Below are positions 16,554 to 23,739 of a stretch of DNA of 48,131 nucleotides, one piece after another; the first letter of the stretch is position 1, and every line of letters starts with the position of its first letter. The translations under genes were made by a program, and so were the position numbers. Source of the stretch: Nitrososphaerales archaeon. Lineage in GTDB: Archaea; Thermoproteota; Nitrososphaeria; Nitrososphaerales; Nitrososphaeraceae. The DNA lies in NCBI GenBank assembly GCA_029237525.1, contig JARBAU010000370.1, positions 1-48,131 of the forward strand, given 5' to 3'. The notes below the pieces were generated by a model that was not told the origin of the DNA, ran no database searches, and saw only the letters and a list, made by a program, of their open reading frames with translations.

Positions 16554-17333
16554 TTATACGGTGATCAATTTGTCATATGCGACCCAGTCCCAGTGCCTAT
16601 ACTCAGGCTCTGTACCTGCCCAAGGATCCATATTTAGATCCAATCCTGAAAGTATGGGAATGGTATCGGAGTTATCAGCATGCTGTTCCCGCCAACTAGT
16701 ATAGATCCTATCTATGTTAGCGTGATGCATCCAGAACAGCGGATCGGCGGGAGAGGTAAGTAAATCACGCATGGTTCCACCAACCCAAGCATGTACATCA
16801 GCATGAAGACCTTCTAGAGTCATAGTAAATTCTGTATATGTGGGCTTCCTTAAGCAATCTTTGATTTTATTTTCTGTAGGAAGAGAAAATTCTCCATCTT
16901 GTCCAGGAGGTGGAGGAGTTCTACTAACATCAACTGGTTCCACAGAAGAGGGTGTAGGAGGGATTGATTCTGTATTTGGTATATTGACATGGGGTTTAAA
17001 GTTTTGCAACCAGTTTGGAATGTTGCGGTCTACAGTCCAATCCCAATATGGTATATAAAAATTCTGATAATTCGGGATGCTACTTACCCAAAATTCTAAG
17101 ACTGATAGGTAAACCCTATGCCAAGTCAAAAACCTTTGCGTCCCAACGTCTCCATCCGCAGAATGAAACTTATGCGGGTGGCGATGAATAGCCACTAATG
17201 TGCCATAAGATCCACCAATCTCTCCGCGGGAAGTAGAGAGTGAATTAAAGGCGTTTATTCCGTTGATGAAAGTATTTTTAACTGCTGGGTCACGTATGTC
17301 GGCTTGATTCTTTCTTGTTACTACTGCTGGCAT
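16554..17333 (-). CDS. Tyrosinase-family type-3 copper protein
   Basis: A 259-residue protein with both copper sites of the tyrosinase fold. Site A is formed by histidines in HRHPHKFH (50-57) and FLTWHRVYL (His72); site B by HADVHAWVGG (His177, His181) and DPLFWMHHANIDRIYTSW (His203/204). The PYWDWT motif (95-100) between them is also family standard. Such enzymes bind two copper ions and use O2 to hydroxylate phenols or oxidise catechols. The second His of site A sits further from WHR than in the best-known bacterial enzymes, so fine chemistry may differ. There is no signal peptide, so the enzyme should be cytosolic unless carried by a partner. The start is an ATG at 17333. Tyrosinases are uncommon in archaea and this one lies among exported-protein genes. 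Confidence 0.92.
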   Translation of the reverse strand: MPAVVTRKNQADIRDPAVKNTFINGINAFNSLSTSRGEIGGSYGTLVAIHRHPHKFHSADGDVGTQRFLTWHRVYLSVLEFWVSSIPNYQNFYIPYWDWTVDRNIPNWLQNFKPHVNIPNTESIPPTPSSVEPVDVSRTPPPPGQDGEFSLPTENKIKDCLRKPTYTEFTMTLEGLHADVHAWVGGTMRDLLTSPADPLFWMHHANIDRIYTSWREQHADNSDTIPILSGLDLNMDPWAGTEPEYRHWDWVAYDKLITV

Positions 17334-17514
17334 GTATTGATCAAGGTGCTACACTATTTATGAATTACCTTCCTAGGGGGATAACTAATGGATTTCCGAT
17401 TTTTACTCAAGTAAATACTTCCTTCCCAAATATCTGGAAAGAAGTTCATAAGTTTCCCATAACTCGTACTCATCAAATGCTCAAGTATTTCAAGTATTTC
17501 CTATTGATAGTGCT

Positions 17515-17763
17515 TTGTTAGAGTCCGTCTATTTCTTGCTCATAATATCGCTTGCGATATTGTATGGGTTAGGGCTCATAATTATATTTCATCCCTTTAG
17601 TAACACTATTGAAGCCGCTCCCCATGGTTCTGAACTCCTCACCTCGCTAAGACCTGGATTACATACACAAGTGTATTGCATCCCACCGAACCTTCAAACG
17701 ATAGAGTTCTCTTATAGGATACGCTCACGAAAAAAAGAAGGCGAAATCAAAATACAAGTATAG
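17515..17763 (+). CDS. Possible small membrane protein carrying the 46-base motif
   Basis: A TTG-started 82-residue frame with one hydrophobic helix (VYFLLIISLAILYGLGLIII) followed by a basic tail ending RIRSRKKEGEIKIQV. The central part overlaps the repeated motif at 17647-17692 and reads LRPGLHTQVYCIPPN. The same motif is not kept in frame elsewhere, so part of this frame may be accidental. It is divergent from the tyrosinase gene. Confidence 0.35.
   Translation: MLESVYFLLIISLAILYGLGLIIIFHPFSNTIEAAPHGSELLTSLRPGLHTQVYCIPPNLQTIEFSYRIRSRKKEGEIKIQV
17647..17692 (+). repeat. 46-base repeated motif, copy 2
   Basis: Near-identical to 11245-11290. The centre reads TACAC-AA-GTGTA, a perfect inverted repeat, where copy 1 instead has TGCAAT / ATTGCA. 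The arms changed while palindromy was kept. Confidence 0.65.
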
Positions 17764-18201
17764 TAGAATCCAGAGAACAAATAGAGCTTCGTTCAGACTT
17801 CATTAGTGATTATTCTCTTTTTGTTAATGCTATATGGTCTCCCGTAACAAGGGAGTATTATCTACGTCGTCTTACGATTCTTTGACTTCCTAGGACCAAC
17901 GGAAAGAGGTACTCTACAGCAGAGGTGTAATTATTTTGTAAAGCTACGTAAAAATATTCCAACTGGACTTTTCCAGGCATAAACAACAACATACCATGAC
18001 ATATCTCATCTTCACCGTCGCAGCAGACTTTAATATTTTTTTATTATTTCGAATAGCCTCATTTAGCTAAAGGGACTTATCTATTGCTAATTCTACTTGT
18101 AGAAGATAGGACTGTTATATCTTAGAAGACATACCTGATTTATTGAGCATCTAAATTTCGCGAATCTCAAATAAGTTCATTGCAGATTATATAGCAATAA
18201 C
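17764..18201. other. Intergenic region with one possible minus-strand peptide
   Basis: On the minus strand an ATG at 17992 opens a 44-codon frame to 17858 reading MLLFMPGKVQLEYFYVALQN and ending in RIVRRRR; the same frame is open upstream with a CCDGEDEICHG stretch but has no start there. It may be a small gene or the rest of one. Nothing else was seen. Confidence 0.25.
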
Positions 18202-18309
18202 ATGAAAACACTCTACATTTCAATATTTATGATAGTTCTTGTCTTATCGTCAAGTACGCCATTCGTATCTGGAGCAGGACGCGCGTATGTCAAATATGAT
18301 AGCACATAG
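18202..18309 (+). CDS. Tiny exported peptide, 35 residues
   Basis: An ATG at 18202 begins MKTLYISIFMIVLVLSSSTP, a textbook signal peptide, with likely cleavage after FVSGA. What remains is only about 10-12 residues, GRAYVKYDST. So either the mature product is a very short secreted peptide or the gene has lost its 3-prime part. Two more small exported frames follow on the same strand at 18400 and 18664. Confidence 0.4.
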   Translation: MKTLYISIFMIVLVLSSSTPFVSGAGRAYVKYDST

Positions 18310-18399
18310 CCCAATGTTATTATTGTATTACCGTTTTTAGATAATTTATGCTATAGTACCCGTATAATCTTATATGCATTTTAAAGTTAACATAAATTC

Positions 18400-18627
18400 G
18401 TGAGTAAATACGTAATCATTGCAGCAATAGCTATAGCGGCTGTTGCCTTAGGTATGATATCATCTACGATAGCAATCGGCCACGCACAGGCCCTTTCAGG
18501 AGAAGCACTAAGACGAGCAAACAACAATCTAGACCAGCACATCGCTGCAGGTGGTGCTCATGGAGCAGTGGCACAAGCGATTAAGGATAGACTGAATAGC
18601 GGCAGTACCTGTCCCACGTGTGGCTAA
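18400..18627 (+). CDS. Small exported protein with C-terminal CPTCG
   Basis: A 75-residue protein started by GTG at 18400, with signal peptide MSKYVIIAAIAIAAVALGMI and cleavage near GHAQA. The mature part of about 43 residues is helical (LSGEALRRANNNLDQHIAAG and AVAQAIKDRLNSG) and ends with STCPTCG, a CxxC that could bind a metal or form a disulfide. It sits between two other tiny exported frames. TATA-like DNA is present at about 18360-18376. Family unknown to me. Confidence 0.6.
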   Translation: MSKYVIIAAIAIAAVALGMISSTIAIGHAQALSGEALRRANNNLDQHIAAGGAHGAVAQAIKDRLNSGSTCPTCG

Positions 18628-18663
18628 GAATAAGCAATAGAGTATAAGTCAATAAACGCTGCT

Positions 18664-18810
18664 GTGATAGCGACTGTTGTCGTTACTATTATTGCCTCAG
18701 TAACGACAATTGGAGTAGCCAATGCTGGGTCAGGGGGTTATCCAAGGTGTTTCCACCATCATCACCATCATCACCAGCATCAACACCTCGACGGCCCAAG
18801 GTATCCCTGA
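18664..18810 (+). CDS. Exported histidine-rich peptide with seven consecutive histidines
   Basis: A 48-residue frame using GTG at 18664. It has a signal-like helix (MIATVVVTIIASVTTIGVA) with cleavage near ANA, then GSGGYPRCF, followed by seven histidines and QHQH, and ends LDGPRYP. The mature peptide of about 27 residues is thus one third histidine with a single cysteine, ideal for binding copper, nickel or zinc outside the cell. The frame is open a little upstream without another normal start codon. It is probably co-directional with the small exported protein at 18400, with 36 bases between. The closest metalloenzyme gene is the tyrosinase 1.3 kb away on the other strand. Confidence 0.5.
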   Translation: MIATVVVTIIASVTTIGVANAGSGGYPRCFHHHHHHHQHQHLDGPRYP

Positions 18811-18878
18811 AATAGATACGCTATAGAATAGCAAACACTTCTTTCTTTTTTTCTTTAGTGGCACTGCTTATCATTATT

Positions 18879-19103
18879 TCAGAATTCTTCCGGTTTTTCT
18901 GGTAACCTGATACCTCTTTTTCTTCGATTTTCTTCGTCCAAAATCATTGCGTATATTTGTTGCATGGCTTCTACCTCCGCTAAGTTGTCCTCAACAATCC
19001 GCGTGTTGAATTTTTCAGGGTCTACTGCTTTTTGCTTCTTTTGTATTTCATTGTAAATAATTTTCTTAACTTCGGCTACTGTTAGTTCCTTTGTCTTTGG
19101 CAA
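18879..19103 (-). CDS. Small charged helical protein, full-length copy
   Basis: A 74-residue protein started by TTG at 19103: MPKTKELTVAEVKKIIYNEI, then KKQKAVDPEKFNTRIVEDNL and a tail DEENRRKRGIRLPEKPEEF. It is highly charged and mostly helical and has no membrane part, suggesting a cytosolic adaptor or nucleic-acid-associated protein, but I do not recognise the family. Bases 18956-19088 are repeated exactly at 19484-19616, where they form a second, shorter gene. The identical stretch covers codons 6 to about 49. Confidence 0.6.
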   Translation of the reverse strand: MPKTKELTVAEVKKIIYNEIQKKQKAVDPEKFNTRIVEDNLAEVEAMQQIYAMILDEENRRKRGIRLPEKPEEF

Positions 19104-19207
19104 TCATGACATTCTACAAATAGTAGTTACTATATGCTGAGGAACCGTGAGTAGAGGGAGACAGCTAAAAGGAGGGAGTCAAGTAGGCAAAGCCAACAAA
19201 ATAAGAC

Positions 19208-19390
19208 ATGTGTTATGTTCTGCTGTTTTTTGAAAAGAAGGCTGTTGCCAAACCAGTTGTGCTTGAATCAACCGGCCGGCAAACAACCACTCATGTCAGA
19301 ATATTTTGTGAAGGTTTTGTTACTATGGATTGGCCAGCATTCTATTTAGAGGCAGCAGAATATGCTAAAGCAGACAGTGTGGCCGGATGA
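19208..19390 (+). CDS. Doubtful 60-residue frame between the two duplicated copies
   Basis: The frame contains KAVAKPVVLESTGRQTTTHV and ends FYLEAAEYAKADSVAG. The VLEST stretch vaguely recalls IS110 transposases but is too short to call. It may be a remnant brought in with the duplication. Confidence 0.2.
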   Translation: MCYVLLFFEKKAVAKPVVLESTGRQTTTHVRIFCEGFVTMDWPAFYLEAAEYAKADSVAG

Positions 19391-19439
19391 AGGAAGGTGG
19401 CGTCAAGTAGCAAGTGGAACCAAAACAATCACAACCACA

Positions 19440-19637
19440 TCAGCAATTACAGTCTCCAATTCCAATCTCAAATATGTAAAATGTTTGTTGCATGGCTTCT
19501 ACCTCCGCTAAGTTGTCCTCAACAATCCGCGTGTTGAATTTTTCAGGGTCTACTGCTTTTTGCTTCTTTTGTATTTCATTGTAAATAATTTTCTTAACTT
19601 CGGCTACTGTTAGTTCTTTTGATTTTAACTTTGGCAA
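19440..19637 (-). CDS. Small charged helical protein, truncated duplicate
   Basis: Sixty-five residues, TTG start at 19637. Residues up to MQQ are identical to the copy at 18879-19103; the remaining 14 residues (TFYIFEIGIGDCNC) come from unrelated DNA, so the C-terminal charged tail is lost. The exact match over 133 bases with no substitution shows a very recent duplication or gene conversion. The N-terminus has two extra residues (LKS in place of T). It is probably non-functional or still being shaped. Confidence 0.5.
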   Translation of the reverse strand: MPKLKSKELTVAEVKKIIYNEIQKKQKAVDPEKFNTRIVEDNLAEVEAMQQTFYIFEIGIGDCNC

Positions 19638-19701
19638 TTCGGTATGTTGTATGTTAGTCAGTTATAGGGTTGTAGTTCAGACTACCGATTTAGAGAGAGC
19701 C

Positions 19702-19730
19702 TGAGATAGGGTAGGGTTTACCCTATCTCA
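19702..19730. terminator. Perfect 12-base stem hairpin
   Basis: TGAGATAGGGTA (19702-19713) and TACCCTATCTCA (19719-19730) pair fully around a 5-base loop. It lies 65 bases upstream of the truncated duplicate's start codon. No T-run follows, so a terminator role is only one option; a protein-binding operator or RNA element is equally possible. Confidence 0.4.
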
Positions 19731-19972
19731 AACTCGATTAGACTAGATTCAATTCGTTACTATTCGTTCTTGGCTTCCTATAGCAATCGTATGTCGGTCC
19801 TTTGGCAGATAGATATTGGAGGCAGACTCGCAAAAGCAACAATACTACGACTAAATCCTATTCGAACGGTGAATGCCTAATTCTACTAACAAGTTATGTT
19901 AAGCCCTTAGACCTAAGTTTTAAAACCTAATGGGATCAAAGACCCCCGTTCGTGTGAATGCTACTGCAATTG

Positions 19973-20085
19973 TTGGTCGACATTAACAACCTTTGAAGAA
20001 AGCTATTAAGGTTTGCGACTATTGTTCTATACTGTAATTTTTTCTTAAGGGCTGAGTTTTAAAATCTAATGGAACGGAACGGCTA
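19973..20085 (+). repeat. Dispersed intergenic repeat, copy E
   Basis: GGTCGACATTAACAACCTTT matches the opening of copy B, GACTATTGTTCTATA matches copy A (GACAATTGTTCTATA), and GGCTGAGTTTTAAAATCTAA matches TGCTGAGTTTAGAACTGTAA in copy A. The hairpin part is not evident here. Confidence 0.5.
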
Positions 20086-20089
20086 AAAA

Positions 20090-20261
20090 ATGGCTGAAAG
20101 ACTTTTTTTCGTAGTATTTCGATCTTGAAAACAGTTATGTTAAGACTGGTGACACTTCCACTAGAGTGTATATAGAAAATGGACCACCAGGCTCGGAGCT
20201 AGACTTTATGAACGCTTTTAGGGTTTTACTAATTTCTCAGCATACCAAGGACAGTATTTGA
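20090..20261 (+). pseudogene. Frameshifted gene fragment
   Basis: An ATG at 20090 starts MAERLFFVVF and soon stops. Another frame, open from 20115, continues YFDLENSYVKTGDTSTRVYI, then ENGPPGSELDFMNAFRVLLI and a stop at 20259-20261. The second part is clearly protein-like but has no start codon of its own. An indel in the T run at 20103-20109 would join them. The family is unknown to me. It begins right after repeat copy E. Confidence 0.4.
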
Positions 20262-20423
20262 AAGTCTCAAAACTAGCAACGGATCGCTCATAGCCCATCG
20301 ATAGATTGACCAGTCTGTCTTTTTCACTGCGTTAAACCTATTGTCTTCAGCTCGATAAAACCGAATATCATTATAATATACCACTTTATCGAAATTGTTA
20401 CAGCTACAACAATCAGGATTCAT
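20229..20423 (-). CDS. Possible small protein of unknown function
   Basis: A 64-residue frame from an ATG at 20423, starting MNPDCCSCNNFDKVVYYNDI and containing DWSIYRWAM. Three early cysteines might bind a metal. The end overlaps the fragment on the plus strand by about 30 bases, so one of the two is probably not expressed. Confidence 0.3.
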   Translation of the reverse strand: MNPDCCSCNNFDKVVYYNDIRFYRAEDNRFNAVKKTDWSIYRWAMSDPLLVLRLSNTVLGMLRN

Positions 20424-20531
20424 AATAAATCAGTATGACGTTCTTGAAAGATAAAATTTAAACTGGCAGCCTAATTACTGGCAGCCTAATTATGGAAGAT
20501 TCCAAGTCCAAGTTTCAAATAACAACTCTAA

Positions 20532-20753
20532 TCATTTACCCTTTTTCACCTCATTCATAGCGTGCTGAAAGGTTTTAGCCATAAATGTATTATTACTACT
20601 GCTGCCATTACTGGTTGGAGGATGCCTCGTAAATGTGTCGTTTCCAATTGCTTTCACATTTGCGCTAAGAGAGGCAAGTAAAGCAGCAGCAAATCCTGCC
20701 AGCACGATTGTAATTACGACGAGAGTCGCCAGAATAATTTTCTTGGTAAACAT
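20532..20753 (-). CDS. Small exported protein
   Basis: A 73-residue protein with ATG at 20753. The leader MFTKKIILATLVVITIVLAG and ANVKA give a signal peptide or membrane anchor; the short mature part is serine/asparagine rich with three NxS/T sites and ends MNEVKKGK. It shares an upstream motif with the next exported gene at 20859-21122, so the two are probably controlled in the same way. No function recognised. Confidence 0.55.
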   Translation of the reverse strand: MFTKKIILATLVVITIVLAGFAAALLASLSANVKAIGNDTFTRHPPTSNGSSSNNTFMAKTFQHAMNEVKKGK

Positions 20754-20766
20754 TGTTAAATCTACT

Positions 20767-20792
20767 AATCACCAGCTGGAATAAGACCTTTT
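20767..20792 (-). promoter_or_regulatory. Leader motif shared by two exported-protein genes, copy 1
   Basis: On the minus strand the bases before the gene at 20753 read AAAGGTCTTATTCCAGCTGG and then TGA; the gene at 21122 has AAAGGTATTATCCCAGCAGG and TGA in the same place. Only about three bases in 23 differ. The GGTGA may serve as ribosome binding site 15-17 bases before the start. Confidence 0.5.
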
Positions 20793-20858
20793 ACTATAGG
20801 CGCAGCTTTTTTGAAAGATAAGGTCGTTTGTCAAACTAGTCCAGCTTTGAGCGGTTAG

Positions 20859-21122
20859 TTAGCTAGGAAAACATTTCCCTGTTTCGTCATTATCATGTTT
20901 TACGAAACCCTTTGGACACTTGTTAGGAATACACTGGCTATTTACGTTTAAGCTGAATCCGCTAGGACACTTCCCACTTGAATCAGGTTTGCATTTGTCT
21001 AATGAGGGAGTAAACGCACAGTCTTTATCAGGTACTTGTTTCTGTGCGTGAACACTGCTGCCAGTAGTTGTTGTGGCTACGGTTAATATCGCCATAATAG
21101 CAACGGTTATTATTCTATTCAA
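20859..21122 (-). CDS. Small exported cysteine-rich protein
   Basis: An 87-residue protein started by TTG at 21122. The signal peptide MNRIITVAIMAILTVATTTT ends at VHAQ. The mature part has six cysteines in a regular array: DCAF, DKCKP, GKCPSGFSL, QCIPNKCPKGF and GKCFPS. The CPxGF unit occurs twice, suggesting two small disulfide-linked loops, as in secreted knottin-like or metal-binding peptides. It is found next to another exported gene with the same leader motif. Its role cannot be assigned. Confidence 0.65.
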   Translation of the reverse strand: MNRIITVAIMAILTVATTTTGSSVHAQKQVPDKDCAFTPSLDKCKPDSSGKCPSGFSLNVNSQCIPNKCPKGFVKHDNDETGKCFPS

Positions 21123-21136
21123 CTTAGTATCTAATT

Positions 21137-21162
21137 CTCACCTGCTGGGATAATACCTTTGT
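21137..21162 (-). promoter_or_regulatory. Leader motif shared by two exported-protein genes, copy 2
   Basis: Partner of the motif at 20767-20792; see there for the alignment. Finding it before two unrelated coding sequences indicates a regulatory function or a duplicated promoter. Confidence 0.5.
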
Positions 21163-21210
21163 GCAAATTGACTTCCCTTTACGGGTGTCCTTCACCTAGG
21201 AGAAGGCGTA

Positions 21211-21636
21211 TTAAATTGTGTAATCGTGCCTATGAATACATAAATCTAATGTAGTTCTTCCGGATATCGGCTGATTGTTTTTACTATCGAGATGATTTGA
21301 TAAAGGTAAGAATTTGAACTGAAGTAGATTTAAGAATGAACAATCGACAGTTAGCACAAGATCTGAACAAGTAGTATTAAAAGTCATATTATTAATCACC
21401 GCATAAGCCAAACCGGACAACACTTTGCGACATATACTAACATTGTCATCACATATATGAAAATACACAAAGTCTCCGAAAGGATGGACGTATACAGATA
21501 CAAGAGCACCCACTTTGGAATATATCCATAAAATCATCCAATATCCTGATATAAGTCCATAATTCAGTTTAAACAATAGCCCACGGAATAATGGTATGAA
21601 CTTGGGACCATTTAAAGTGAATTCACATTTATCCAA
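21211..21636 (-). CDS. Hypothetical protein, 141 residues
   Basis: A TTG-started frame with hydrophobic stretches (SGYWMILWIYSKVGALVSVY) and several cysteines. No other gene competes for the DNA. The composition is acceptable, but I recognise no motif, and the absence of ATG lowers confidence. If real it might be a membrane-associated protein. Confidence 0.35.
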   Translation of the reverse strand: MDKCEFTLNGPKFIPLFRGLLFKLNYGLISGYWMILWIYSKVGALVSVYVHPFGDFVYFHICDDNVSICRKVLSGLAYAVINNMTFNTTCSDLVLTVDCSFLNLLQFKFLPLSNHLDSKNNQPISGRTTLDLCIHRHDYTI

Positions 21637-21931
21637 TTTTTAGCAGAGGAGGCAAATTATGAGCTACAAGAATTAATGTACACGATGGCGAATATGACCA
21701 ATATATCAGATTCATAACTACAGAGGCTTATTTATCTCCACAGTCATGTATGATGTATCGCAATGCGTGTGTATGGAGAACATATCACCAAAGACAGTTG
21801 GGTTACACAAGACCTATGGTATGCTACAAAACTCCCAAAATAGAAGAGTCAATCAGGATATGAGCTCTTATTAAAATCTAGATCTGTCTATTCTATTTAT
21901 TCAATACACACATTAGCCAGCAAGCTTATAG

Positions 21932-23326
21932 CTAGACGCCGAATGTTGTGTTATCCTTTTTTCCTCTAGTCTCCTTAATTACGTATTCTAAATATTTCTT
22001 AACTTCGGCATCATTTAACATTGGAGATTCTACTGCTGATTCTTTTTGCATGGCATCTAGGTGTTTATGGATTAATTTTATAACCTTCCGCATAATCTCT
22101 GCGTTTTCTTGTGCGTTACCTAAAGTACCTAGCAGAGCATAATCCTTTGCATATTTTCTTGCTAAAATACGCAATTCTTCGTCTTGAGCCACTGACAGCG
22201 CGACAGAGTATATTCCTATGCTAAAAAGAAAAGAAGCAAGCACAAGAAAGGCACGTTGGATTGCTCCAAAGGGCGGATAAGAATTGTTGGTTATCCAGTT
22301 ATTTGTCGCTGGAGAAATTAAGATGGTTGAAAAAGCTGCTATTAGCAAATAGTTAATGATCCTATTGCGAGAAGATGAGGTAGTTTGCCGTCCAAGAGAT
22401 TTTGCCACTAAAATATACGCAAAAGCTATTACAAAATCAGCTAAAACCCATCCTGAGGTACCTAGTACCCTAAAGAATAGGAACCTGGGGTCCATATACA
22501 CCATTTGACTCGCAGTTGTTAATAATTGAGGACCAAATACCCCAGTTAAAAAAAGTGCAGGTGGCAAAATTATAATCGTCCAAAATGTCACTGTTCCTAT
22601 CCGATCCTTAAAATGACGAAGGAAATATGCAACAGCAACCGTCTCTGCTATAGCAATAGCAGTAACTTGGGGGACAAGAAATCCGTAGAGGTGTATGACA
22701 AGTTCTATTTTAGACAAGTGTCTGCTTGCCATAGAATTGCTAGAGTGGAAATCTGAATCAATAGAGGGTGGTCTTGAATAGATTAATTCCTTTGTATCAA
22801 ATACAGTAGAAACTGTCACACTAATGCAAAGGAGCATAGCTGATACAGCAAATGCCAATATCATTATATTGTGTCGTTTATTGACACTCAACTTGAACCA
22901 TGACAAGAACTTGTAAGTGCGAAAACCAAAGAACAGGATAGCTACTGCACTTATCAGGACAATTAGAATCAAAAGAAAAGAGCTATATTGTGAAAATAAC
23001 ATCATTTCGACAATGATAGCTCCAAAGATGGCTAAAAGTGCATAAAGAAAAATAGGTGTTGCCTTGTACAGCCTATTAAAAAACGAAGGAGCTTCAAGGT
23101 CTTTTCGCACCACAGACATAAAATCTCTAAGGGCATACAGACCTGTAAAAAATACGCCTATACTCATTGTAATAAACAAAATTACACCAAAAGTTGAATT
23201 GAGAGGCTGTCCTAAAACGTCAAGGAAAGTGCCAATGATTACATCGGCAATTATTATGGCCCAAGCTATAAACGTCATCAAATAGGTCTTGTTATTAATA
23301 ATACTTGTAGTGACTATAGATGGCAT
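21932..23326 (-). CDS. Membrane sensor module without kinase
   Basis: A 464-residue integral membrane protein using the ATG at 23326 (an upstream TTG-started extension to 23431 is unlikely). About ten hydrophobic helices are followed by a cytosolic stalk: YALLGTLGNAQENAEIMRKV and LNDAEVKKYLEYVIKETRGK. The last helix and stalk match the histidine kinase at 26043 closely: SFLFSIGIYSVALSVAQDEE here against SYLFSIGLYSLAISVSQDSS there, and LGNAQE...MLNDAEVKKYLEYVIKE against IGTPQM...LTEEDMKHYLGTVLKE. So this is the input half of that kinase type without the sensor and kinase domains. It could act as a receptor working with a separate kinase. It is divergent from the M32 peptidase gene. Confidence 0.8.
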   Translation of the reverse strand: MPSIVTTSIINNKTYLMTFIAWAIIIADVIIGTFLDVLGQPLNSTFGVILFITMSIGVFFTGLYALRDFMSVVRKDLEAPSFFNRLYKATPIFLYALLAIFGAIIVEMMLFSQYSSFLLILIVLISAVAILFFGFRTYKFLSWFKLSVNKRHNIMILAFAVSAMLLCISVTVSTVFDTKELIYSRPPSIDSDFHSSNSMASRHLSKIELVIHLYGFLVPQVTAIAIAETVAVAYFLRHFKDRIGTVTFWTIIILPPALFLTGVFGPQLLTTASQMVYMDPRFLFFRVLGTSGWVLADFVIAFAYILVAKSLGRQTTSSSRNRIINYLLIAAFSTILISPATNNWITNNSYPPFGAIQRAFLVLASFLFSIGIYSVALSVAQDEELRILARKYAKDYALLGTLGNAQENAEIMRKVIKLIHKHLDAMQKESAVESPMLNDAEVKKYLEYVIKETRGKKDNTTFGV

Positions 23327-23739
23327 TTTGCTGTTTGTTATGTTGTGTAGTAGGCACTTCGTTATAACTGTGTTTAAAGAAATAACATGATTCCTAATAC
23401 AAGTACGAACGAATTGAACGAGAATAATCATTCAGCGACAGCAACATATTTGTACTCAATGTTCTGATTTGCAAGGAAGTCGCCGAAAATTAGAGAAATG
23501 CATTGGAATGTCGCGGATGGTATTAGGATTAAACAAATTTTCTTTTAACTAACTACATGACATCAAGTCAGATATCACAATATAAAATATCAAAACAAAA
23601 CCACTCTACGACCACTGAACTATATAAAAAAACTTTTCATCTTTACTTTGGTGCAATCACCTTGATTTTCCAATGATGCAAAGGTCACTAGTAATGATTA
23701 ATTGACCGTTGTGATCAAGTTCATGGAAAGTGTGACAAA
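23327..23739. other. Divergent intergenic region
   Basis: It holds the promoters of the membrane sensor (minus) and the M32 carboxypeptidase (plus). No other gene was seen. Confidence 0.4.

Larger units (their letters stand above)
19638..20089. other. Intergenic region with hairpin and repeat copy
   Basis: Besides the 12-base hairpin it contains copy E of the dispersed repeat (about 19973-20085). No gene was seen in the rest. Confidence 0.4.

Noticed and set aside
17315-17521. 68-residue plus-strand frame
   Set aside because: Overlaps the start and promoter region of the tyrosinase gene and shows no recognisable features.
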